In this document: in pieces, positions 1 through 4,478 of the stretch | Layout of the letters: every line of letters starts with the position of its first letter | Position numbering within the stretch: position 1 is the first letter of the stretch | Assembly (NCBI GenBank): GCA_947473535.1 | Contig: CANJFK010000111.1 | Coordinates: 1 to 5,306 of the forward strand | Length of the DNA: 5,306 nucleotides | Direction: 5' to 3' | Source of the DNA: Legionellaceae bacterium | Lineage (GTDB): Bacteria > Pseudomonadota > Gammaproteobacteria > Legionellales > Legionellaceae | Made by a program: the position numbers and the translations under genes | Notes under the pieces: generated by a model | Told to the model about the DNA's origin: nothing | The model's input: the letters and a program-made list of their open reading frames with translations, nothing else | The model's database searches: none

Positions 1-61
1 AATCTGGACAATCGGAGGTGTGTCTGGCAAGCTAATTTAGCTACTTAGTTCAACACAGAAT

Positions 62-703
62 TTGTCTCATTTCCCCTGGCACGCTCCGGCTGCTGAATTT
101 GATTGTCATTTGTCCGGTAGATTCCAAGAAATTTTAAATAAAAAAGGTCTGCCTATCATCATCAATACTAATATCGAGTCCTTGGCGATGGATTACGCAA
201 GTGCCGCTATTTTATTTACAGAGCGCGAGCCGGTACCTGAGGAAGCGTTGATTGAGATCTGTTATCGTGGGCAATATCCATTTGTTGCGGATATAATGCA
301 AAATGCATTAGCTGTGAGTCGCCTGATTGATGGGGATGAGGAAGTCCCGCGGTCTTATTTAACACAACACGCACTATTTGGCTGTATTTTTTCGAACCAA
401 CCGCTTTTGAGTTTTTTATCAAAAGAGCGTATTAGTGCTGCAAAAACGAAAGGTCAAAAGAAAGAAAATGCTTATGAGTTATTGTTGTATTTATTGTTGA
501 TGAACCGCCCATTCATTTCTCTAATACAACAAGGATACATTGATCCCGCCGCGTTCTTTAAGTCTATTACCGATACAACCGATAATAAGGTATGCAAATT
601 ACTTGAAAAAAAGGTTGAGTTGCTTCATAACCATGCTAAAGTCAACCTCTTTGCTCAACTTCATGGTTTGTTGAGGGCTAATTGTAACGGCTCGCTTTCA
701 TAA
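62..703 (+). CDS. 5' half of an unknown gene, interrupted by a toxin-antitoxin element
   Basis: I do not recognise this protein. The first 207 codons (62-682) are native. The last six residues and the TAA stop come from the inserted element, which begins at 683. The protein is mostly helical and soluble, with Leu-rich stretches and no signal peptide or clear membrane segment. The start is uncertain. Position 62 is a TTG without a good Shine-Dalgarno just upstream (GGAGG at 14-18 is too far away), and an in-frame stop lies at 38-40. The next in-frame ATG is at 188-190. The frame resumes exactly after the element at 1787, so the ancestral product was about 330 residues. The downstream gene at 2142 overlaps the end of that ancestral frame, suggesting an operon. 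An effector-like or host-interaction role would be a guess from its general look; no motif supports it. Confidence 0.6.
   Translation: MSHFPWHAPAAEFDCHLSGRFQEILNKKGLPIIINTNIESLAMDYASAAILFTEREPVPEEALIEICYRGQYPFVADIMQNALAVSRLIDGDEEVPRSYLTQHALFGCIFSNQPLLSFLSKERISAAKTKGQKKENAYELLLYLLLMNRPFISLIQQGYIDPAAFFKSITDTTDNKVCKLLEKKVELLHNHAKVNLFAQLHGLLRANCNGSLS
677..682 (+). repeat. Left copy of 6-bp target site duplication (GCTAAT)
   Basis: GCTAAT lies directly before the element's TGTAACGG terminus and recurs at 1781-1786 directly after CCGTTACA. In the interrupted gene it encodes Ala-Asn at codons 206-207. An exact direct repeat abutting both inverted-repeat tips is the expected footprint of staggered-cut transposition. 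Confidence 0.88.
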
Positions 704-840
704 ACACCTCGGCCCGCAATCAAAGCACAAAATTGGCCCAAATTAAATGCGAATGAAATTGGTCTGCGGCTCACTTTAATTGCTACCAGCAAAAATATGG
801 CCCACATTAAATGCGAATGAGCCCACTTTATTTGCAACTG
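683..840 (+). repeat. Left terminal inverted repeat, with six 16-bp sub-repeats
   Basis: These 158 bp pair with the reverse complement of 1623-1780 at 149 positions and without gaps. The repeat contains six iterations of a 16-bp unit with consensus near GGCYCRCWTTMAWTGC, starting at 689, 711, 735, 768, 799 and 820. The spacing (21-33 bp, mostly two to three helical turns) is what an array of transposase binding sites would look like. The repeat also supplies the premature stop (701-703) of the interrupted gene. Confidence 0.9.
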
Positions 841-971
841 TAAATTTCAGTGCCACCAGAAAAACGTACGTTTTCTTGTCATGTGAAAATATTGATAATT
901 CCCCTTTACTCTAGACCAAATAACCCATAGAGGAAATCAACACAAACCGCGTTGTCGTACTTAAGGTATTC
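841..971. other. Non-coding stretch inside the element, downstream of higA
   Basis: This is the 131 bp between the left inverted repeat and the higA stop. I see no gene. The one notable structure is a perfect 14-bp palindrome, AAAACGTACGTTTT, at 861-874. It is AT-rich, leaves almost no room for a loop and lacks a GC-rich stem plus T-tract, so it is not a convincing terminator. No other terminator for higBA is visible, so higBA transcription may run leftwards through the inverted repeat into the antisense strand of the interrupted gene. Confidence 0.5.
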
Positions 972-1268
972 TTATGCATGGGAAGCAGAGTAGATAACAG
1001 TGACTCGATCAAGATTTACTTTTTTTCTGGCTTTCCATAACTCATGCTCAGCCTGCATCATCATCCAACTTTCGGGAGATCGTCCAAAAGCTTTACACAG
1101 TTTCAGTGCCATCACAGGGGAAACATCAGCTTCTCCCTTAATTAATCTTGAAAAAGTTGACGGAGCAACATCCAGCTTTACTGCTGCGGCTCGAAGACTA
1201 ATGTGCAGTGGTTCGATATAAGTTGCGTTGATAAACTCCCCTGGGTGAGGTGGATTGTGCATAGTCAT
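972..1268 (-). CDS. higA: HigA-type antitoxin, XRE-family DNA-binding protein
   Basis: This 98-residue protein is the antitoxin of a type II HigB-HigA module: it binds and neutralises the HigB RNase and represses the shared promoter. Seen in the sequence: the HPGE motif (residues 8-11) typical of the HigA N-terminus, a helix-turn-helix of XRE/Cro type at about residues 24-45 with the recognition stretch VAPSTFSRLIKG, and the common C-terminal helix beginning SPESWMMMQ (64-72). The length is usual for the family. The ATG shares one base with the upstream toxin's TAA stop (TAATG), so the two are translationally coupled. GAGG ten bases upstream is a plausible ribosome binding site. The toxin-first order is the hallmark of hig loci. 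The pair lies wholly inside the inverted-repeat element and runs opposite to the gene it interrupts. Confidence 0.93.
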   Translation of the reverse strand: MTMHNPPHPGEFINATYIEPLHISLRAAAVKLDVAPSTFSRLIKGEADVSPVMALKLCKAFGRSPESWMMMQAEHELWKARKKVNLDRVTVIYSASHA

Positions 1269-1546
1269 TAGTGATAATCCTCATAATTAACGATGTAAGC
1301 ATCACCGTCATCAAAAATAAACGTCATTCGCCAGTTACCATTCACAGTGATTGACCAACAATCCTTTCGCTGTCCTTTCAACGGGTGTAAGTTATAACCA
1401 GGCAGATCCATATCTTCGATACACTGTGCAGTATGTAGGGCTGTCAGCTGCAATCTAAGCTTGCTTTGATGCTTTGCTTGAATGCCGGAGTAAATCCCCT
1501 TTTCAAAAAAAAGCTTCAGGCCTTTATGTTTAAATGATTTGATCAT
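1268..1546 (-). CDS. higB: HigB-type toxin, RelE-superfamily mRNA endonuclease
   Basis: This 92-residue protein matches the HigB (proteic killer, RelE/ParE superfamily) pattern from end to end. In known members it cleaves mRNA at the ribosome, stopping translation when HigA is lost. Seen: the N-terminus MIKSFKHKGLKLFFEKG, the core LHPLKG (53-58), W64-S65, NGNWR (69-73), the F-x-F strand (76-78) and the C-terminal NYEDYH (87-92). The basic and aromatic residues that line the active site in RelE-type toxins (K57, R73, Y91, H92) all have counterparts here, so the toxin looks intact. The start at 1546 is supported by the conserved N-terminus. The TATAAT box ends only five bases before the ATG and no strong Shine-Dalgarno is present, so the transcript may be leaderless or nearly so. 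The gene overlaps higA by one base. Confidence 0.94.
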   Translation of the reverse strand: MIKSFKHKGLKLFFEKGIYSGIQAKHQSKLRLQLTALHTAQCIEDMDLPGYNLHPLKGQRKDCWSITVNGNWRMTFIFDDGDAYIVNYEDYH

Positions 1547-1551
1547 AACTC

Positions 1552-1580
1552 ATTATAGCTTGTTGCGCATCACGAATCAA
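1552..1580 (-). promoter_or_regulatory. Sigma-70 promoter of higBA
   Basis: Reading the minus strand, TTGATT (1575-1580) is followed after exactly 17 bases by a perfect TATAAT (1552-1557), five bases before the higB ATG. Transcription would begin at or within a few bases of the ATG. A short inverted repeat, ATAA-N4-TTAT at 1545-1556, spans the -10 box and start codon and could be part of a HigA operator; that last point is speculative. The promoter lies inside the element, so the module carries its own expression signal wherever it lands. Confidence 0.75.
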
Positions 1581-1622
1581 GTTAAATTTATTGAATGTAT
1601 TGCATGGTAATTCTGGACATTT

Positions 1623-1780
1623 CAGTTGCAAATAAAGTGGGCTCATTTGCAATTAATGTGGGCCAGATTTTTGCTGGTAGCAATTAAAGTGGGCCGCAGA
1701 CCAATTTCATTCGCATTTAATTTGGGCCAGTTTTATGCTCTGATTGCGGGCCGAGCTGTTTATGAAAGCGGGCCGTTACA
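1623..1780 (-). repeat. Right terminal inverted repeat, with six 16-bp sub-repeats
   Basis: This is the mirror copy of the left repeat, identical in length (158 bp) with nine substitutions. The six 16-bp units lie at 1628-1643, 1649-1664, 1680-1695, 1713-1728, 1737-1752 and 1759-1774, at the same spacing as on the left. The open frame that crosses this stretch is a by-product of the repeat and is not called as a gene. Confidence 0.9.
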
Positions 1781-1786
1781 GCTAAT
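1781..1786 (+). repeat. Right copy of 6-bp target site duplication (GCTAAT)
   Basis: GCTAAT lies immediately after the CCGTTACA tip and is identical to 677-682. From 1787 onward the reading frame of the interrupted gene resumes in phase. Confidence 0.88.
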
Positions 1787-1810
1787 CCTGGGTTTGATGC
1801 AAGGCGAGGC

Positions 1811-2158
1811 GTGATTTTGGATTTGCTATTTATTAAAAATATCACGTCCTTCTTTAAGGTTGAGTCAATTAGAAACCTATATTTTTCAGGTCAGTTTACG
1901 AATGAAGATTTTGCGTTAGTCCGATTTAATCTGTTGAATTTGGACTCGTTGAGTGGCATGAATGAAAGCGAGCTGAAATCAGCTTTAATTGCGGCTTCGC
2001 CAGACTCTGTAACACAAGGGGCTCGTTTTTCTTTACGAGCAAGCATGGTGTTAGGCCAGGTGCTTTTCTCCGCGCCACCTGTACAAGGATTGACGGCGGA
2101 TAAATCCGTGCAACCCGACACAATTTTGGAGGCGTCTCAAGTTGAAAACACCTACTAA
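1811..2158 (+). CDS. 3' half of the interrupted unknown gene, possibly re-initiated
   Basis: The native frame reopens at 1787, right after the target duplication, and continues for 123 codons to the TAA at 2156-2158. Joined to codons 1-207 of the left part it gives a 330-residue protein. On its own, translation could restart at the GTG at 1811, because AAGGCGAGG lies just upstream, giving a 115-residue fragment. No promoter for it is evident between the element and the fragment. I recognise no domain; it is Leu-, Ser- and Asn-rich, with a probable helical part followed by a flexible tail (about the last 35 residues). Its last 17 bases overlap the start of the next gene, so the two were probably co-transcribed before the insertion. 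Confidence 0.55.
   Translation: MILDLLFIKNITSFFKVESIRNLYFSGQFTNEDFALVRFNLLNLDSLSGMNESELKSALIAASPDSVTQGARFSLRASMVLGQVLFSAPPVQGLTADKSVQPDTILEASQVENTY
2125..2132 (+). promoter_or_regulatory. Ribosome binding site that fixes a TTG start
   Basis: TTTGGAGG lies inside the end of the upstream frame. Nine bases separate it from the TTG at 2142. The strong match and good spacing favour TTG 2142 as the true start of the 391-residue protein. Confidence 0.7.
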
Positions 2159-3317
2159 TATAAGTAATACATTAAGTGATATACCTTCCAGCGATACACG
2201 GGCGTCGGCTGTCGCGGAAAGTCTAACGTTTATTCAGAATGAAAGGACGATCATTCATGGTGCGTTTCGCAGGTCACACAGTGATGTAAGCATTGAGAGT
2301 TTTATCAGTAACGACAGTTCAGATGGCGCTGATGACGAATCCAAAACGCCATTAACGGCAAATGACACGCGTGATGATTGGATTGATGAGCTTATTGAGT
2401 TGGCGGTGGATCATTATCAACAACGGTGTTACAAAGCGGTTTATGATAGTGCCTATTTTGAAGAAAAACTCGATGGCCTTGAATCGACAGAGATGGATGA
2501 CATTTCAGAAGAGTATCATCGTAGTTACATGAAATATATTACTTTTTATATCAAATTTGATGCGTTATTTATTAATAATTCGTTCAGCAAAAAAGAAGTA
2601 ATCGATGAGGGTATGGGTTTTTTTGAATATTCTGGCGCGAAGTTAAGTACGAGAGGGTTTGAGGCTTATCTTATGACGCATTTCCATGATACGTTCGGGT
2701 ACAGTTTGACAGCGATAGAGGGGACTGGCGCGAGCGACACCAGCGCTTTGAATGTAACGCCGCCTCCCGAAGCAATGGCTAACATGAAATCGTTATCGTT
2801 GCAGACACAGGATTCAAGCTCTGTTTATCTAACACCTGTGAGGCAAAAGCCTACCGAAAGTAAAGGTGTTGTTTTAAACCATCAGGAGAGGAGCCCGAGC
2901 TCGTCCGCGTTTTTTTTTATAACACCTGGGAAGCAAACGCCTACCGAAAGTAATGGCTATTTTTTAAATCATAAGGTGGAAATCCCTAGCTCATCCGCTT
3001 CGCTGCTTGACGAAACAATGGCTAGAACACAATCGTTATCGTTCAAGACAAGTAGTTTGAATGCTGTTTATGTAACGCCTGAGAGGCCAAAATCCTCCTT
3101 AAATAGCCGCTATTTTTTTGCTGTGATGGCGGGCGGCCTGAGTGGCGGGGCAAACCTGCCGTCAATAGATAGAAAAAAGAAATTTGAAGTGAGTACGAAT
3201 ACCTTTGATTTTTTCAAAAAAATACCTCGAATAGAAGCACAGGATGATCTTGAAAAAGTTAAGGACGCTTTTGGAGCCCCAGTATCATTAGGCAGTACCA
3301 AATCGGGCGTGCGATAA
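2142..3317 (+). CDS. Unknown 391-residue protein with internal repeats
   Basis: I do not recognise the family. The start is TTG with a strong Shine-Dalgarno, overlapping the previous frame by 17 bases. Residues 1-75 are Ser/Thr/Asp-rich and likely disordered. Residues 76-195 form the only part that looks folded: acidic and aromatic-rich, helical (for example EEYHRSYMKYITFYIKFD). Residues 205-326 are Ser/Thr/Pro-rich with internal duplications: the unit TPxxQxPTESxGxxLNH occurs twice, 30 residues apart, and SLSxxT...VYxTPxRxK occurs twice, 81 residues apart. The C-terminal tail is charged (RKKK at 344-347, then an acidic/basic helix at 365-376). There is no signal peptide or membrane segment. 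This layout resembles secreted effectors of intracellular bacteria, but that is inference from appearance only. A run of nine T at 2910-2918 within the repeat region could make its length variable. Confidence 0.7.
   Translation: MKTPTNISNTLSDIPSSDTRASAVAESLTFIQNERTIIHGAFRRSHSDVSIESFISNDSSDGADDESKTPLTANDTRDDWIDELIELAVDHYQQRCYKAVYDSAYFEEKLDGLESTEMDDISEEYHRSYMKYITFYIKFDALFINNSFSKKEVIDEGMGFFEYSGAKLSTRGFEAYLMTHFHDTFGYSLTAIEGTGASDTSALNVTPPPEAMANMKSLSLQTQDSSSVYLTPVRQKPTESKGVVLNHQERSPSSSAFFFITPGKQTPTESNGYFLNHKVEIPSSSASLLDETMARTQSLSFKTSSLNAVYVTPERPKSSLNSRYFFAVMAGGLSGGANLPSIDRKKKFEVSTNTFDFFKKIPRIEAQDDLEKVKDAFGAPVSLGSTKSGVR
2831..3000 (+). repeat. Imperfect 90-bp tandem duplication within a gene
   Basis: Positions 2831-2910 and 2921-3000 align without gaps at a 90-bp offset with 62 of 80 bases identical, including an exact CCTACCGAAAGTAA-type core. 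The period is 30 codons, so the duplication preserves frame. A more diverged third relative starts near 3074, 243 bp after the first, together with its upstream SLS-coding stretch. Confidence 0.8.
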
Positions 3318-3389
3318 AAATAGTCAGTTAGTGTTTTTTACATAATGACTGCCTAATTCTCTTCGTCCTGCGGAGGAGTAATTTAATTT

Positions 3390-3481
3390 GGGTGTAGTTC
3401 CTTTGTAACGACGGACTCCTTCTCCCGTAAACGGGAGAAGGAAGCGCTTCAATGTAATGTCGTTACATAGGAACCGCACCC
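3390..3481. mobile_element. MITE-like palindromic element, copy 1, with 9-bp direct repeats
   Basis: The outer arms 3390-3412 and 3459-3481 are inverted repeats (20 of 23 match), starting GGGTG and ending CACCC. Inside is a perfect 11-bp hairpin (3418-3428 with 3431-3441, core CTCCCGT). The element is flanked by exact direct repeats ATTTAATTT at 3381-3389 and 3482-3490, a likely target duplication. It fills most of the 213 bp between two convergent genes, where its hairpin might also slow or stop transcription from both sides, although no T-tract follows it. The arm motif TTGTAACGAC is shared with the copy at 4397-4474. No coding sequence is present. Confidence 0.75.
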
Positions 3482-3530
3482 ATTTAATTTATAGTCACTC
3501 ATGTTTTGACTCTGGCTATTTAGGGGGGGC

Positions 3531-4322
3531 TTAAAGAAAGCCCTGGCGATTATAAATCTGCGAATAAGTGCCGTCGTTTTCCATGGAAAGTAGCGCCTGA
3601 TTAATTGGGTTCATCAAGCTGTCAGCGCCTTTTACCGCCATCGCTCCATTGCCTAGACCGATAGGTATCGGGTTGCCAACCAATTTGAACGTGTCTGTGA
3701 TAGTAGAAAGCCAATATTTAACTGACGCCGCTTGTGAAACAAAAACATCAATATTACCTGCTGCTAAATCATCAATTCCGGCTTGAGCGGTGTCATATAT
3801 TGCCACAGGATAATTTTTGGCATAATCCACCGTAACAAGTGTTCTAATTAATGGATCATTGATTGTACCAATTTTACTTTGCATAATATCCGACATCGAG
3901 CTAATTTTAGACTCCTTTTTAGCAAAAAACTGAAGGCTACTGGGCAAGTAGGGGGTGCTAAAAATGTGCTCTCCATCACCTTTTAAAACAATAATTGATG
4001 CTACAGCCAAATTGATCTGACCCTCGGCAAGCGCTTTAAATACGTCTCTCACCGTAGGCAGGGCTACGTATTTACAGTTCATTTTTATGCGTTGACAGAC
4101 TGCGCTCATGATATCCATTTCAAATCCGGAATACACATTACGCTTTGGATCGCTTACTTCAAAAGGCGGATTGAAGAGCAATGTACCAATAATTAGTGTT
4201 GGCTTTGGGAGTGCGTCCAACGGTGACTGAGCGGCGGATGCTAATGCCGGGATTAAGTAAAAAGAGCAAAGAAGGAGGGCAAGTGTACTGTATTTTTGAA
4301 AATATAAATTTTTCACTGTCAT
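3531..4322 (-). CDS. Periplasmic amino-acid-type solute-binding protein (SBP_bac_3)
   Basis: This 263-residue protein fits the family-3 extracellular solute-binding proteins (ArtJ/HisJ/GlnH-like), which capture a ligand in the periplasm and pass it to an ABC importer. Residues 1-31 look like a signal peptide: a basic start, a hydrophobic core TLALLLCSFYLIPALA and cleavage probably after ASA. The mature part shows family landmarks: NPPFEV (51-56), GFEMDIMSAV (66-75), FKALAEGQINLAVASI (95-110), FSTPYL (121-126), the hinge-region IGTINDP (151-157) and YDTAQAGIDDLAAGNIDVFV (176-195). The length is normal. The Arg expected six residues before FSTPYL and the Asp expected after the IDVFV strand appear to be missing, so the ligand may not be an ordinary amino acid. 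AGGGA six bases before the ATG is a good ribosome binding site. No permease or ATPase gene is adjacent, so it is an orphan here. Palindromic elements lie on both sides. Confidence 0.88.
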   Translation of the reverse strand: MTVKNLYFQKYSTLALLLCSFYLIPALASAAQSPLDALPKPTLIIGTLLFNPPFEVSDPKRNVYSGFEMDIMSAVCQRIKMNCKYVALPTVRDVFKALAEGQINLAVASIIVLKGDGEHIFSTPYLPSSLQFFAKKESKISSMSDIMQSKIGTINDPLIRTLVTVDYAKNYPVAIYDTAQAGIDDLAAGNIDVFVSQAASVKYWLSTITDTFKLVGNPIPIGLGNGAMAVKGADSLMNPINQALLSMENDGTYSQIYNRQGFL

Positions 4323-4396
4323 GCTAAGTCCCTGTGAAATAGTTGCGCTGTTATTGCTTCCCTACAAGTCTCAACCTATATGATCTAAATTTTATT

Positions 4397-4474
4397 GTAC
4401 AGTTCGATTGTAACGACTAATTCCTGCTCCCGTCGACGGGAGCAGGAATTAGTCGTTACAATCGAACTATACCC
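4397..4474. mobile_element. MITE-like palindromic element, copy 2, with 9-bp direct repeats
   Basis: The core 4401-4468 is a perfect 68-bp palindrome centred on CCCGTCGACGGG, and pairing extends with one mismatch to 4397-4472. Its arms share TTGTAACGAC and CTCCCGT with the copy at 3390-3481, and its right end (GGGTATAGTTC read on the minus strand) matches that copy's end. Exact direct repeats AATTTTATT lie at 4388-4396 and 4475-4483. The left tip seems to have lost two G. The right direct repeat overlaps the glmS stop codon, so the element landed at the very end of glmS. As RNA it would fold into a very long hairpin in the glmS 3' region. Confidence 0.78.
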
Positions 4475-4478
4475 AATT

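Larger units (their letters stand above)
683..1780. mobile_element. Transposase-less insertion cassette carrying higBA (IS21-like or Tn7-like ends)
   Basis: The element is 1,098 bp with tips TGTAACGG and CCGTTACA, 158-bp terminal inverted repeats and a 6-bp target duplication GCTAAT. The only genes inside are a HigB-HigA pair on the minus strand. No reading frame long enough for a transposase exists, so movement would need an enzyme supplied in trans. This matches the published idea of a mobile insertion cassette, an IS-like unit with passenger genes in place of the transposase. TG...CA tips and several repeated binding-site-like units per end are known for IS21-family elements and for Tn7-like elements. 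The two ends here are symmetrical, which fits IS21 better than Tn7. The family assignment is inference. The insertion splits an unknown gene whose frame is otherwise intact, so it is probably fairly recent. Confidence 0.88.

Noticed and set aside
216..422. Minus-strand open frame opposite the left gene fragment
   Set aside because: It is a shadow of a longer frame that is independently supported by in-frame rejoining across the element.
683..840. CRISPR-like array because of regularly spaced 16-bp units
   Set aside because: Units are diverged and unevenly spaced, and the whole block recurs inverted at 1623-1780, so it is a transposon end and not a repeat-spacer array.
861..874. AAAACGTACGTTTT palindrome as the higBA terminator
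   Set aside because: It is AT-rich with no proper loop or GC stem. It may be a protein-binding site, but nothing shows which.
1000..1221. Plus-strand open frame opposite higA
   Set aside because: It is a shadow of the well-supported HigA frame.
1626..1814. 62-codon plus-strand open frame
   Set aside because: It runs through the right inverted repeat and into the target gene out of frame. Its composition is explained by the repeat units, and the protein matches nothing recognisable.
1891..2123. Two minus-strand open frames opposite the right gene fragment
   Set aside because: They overlap each other and the native frame, have no ribosome binding site and look like shadow frames.
3110..3301. 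Minus-strand open frame opposite the 391-residue gene
   Set aside because: It lies wholly within the other gene and has no start signal; treated as a shadow.
3372..3408. Strong Shine-Dalgarno-like GGAGGAG followed by TTG at 3388
   Set aside because: The frame ends after only six codons inside the palindromic element, so there is no credible gene.
3527..3543. GGGCTT / AAGCCC hairpin over the end of the binding-protein gene as a terminator
   Set aside because: The stem is only six base pairs and is followed by C and mixed bases rather than a T-tract in the direction of transcription.
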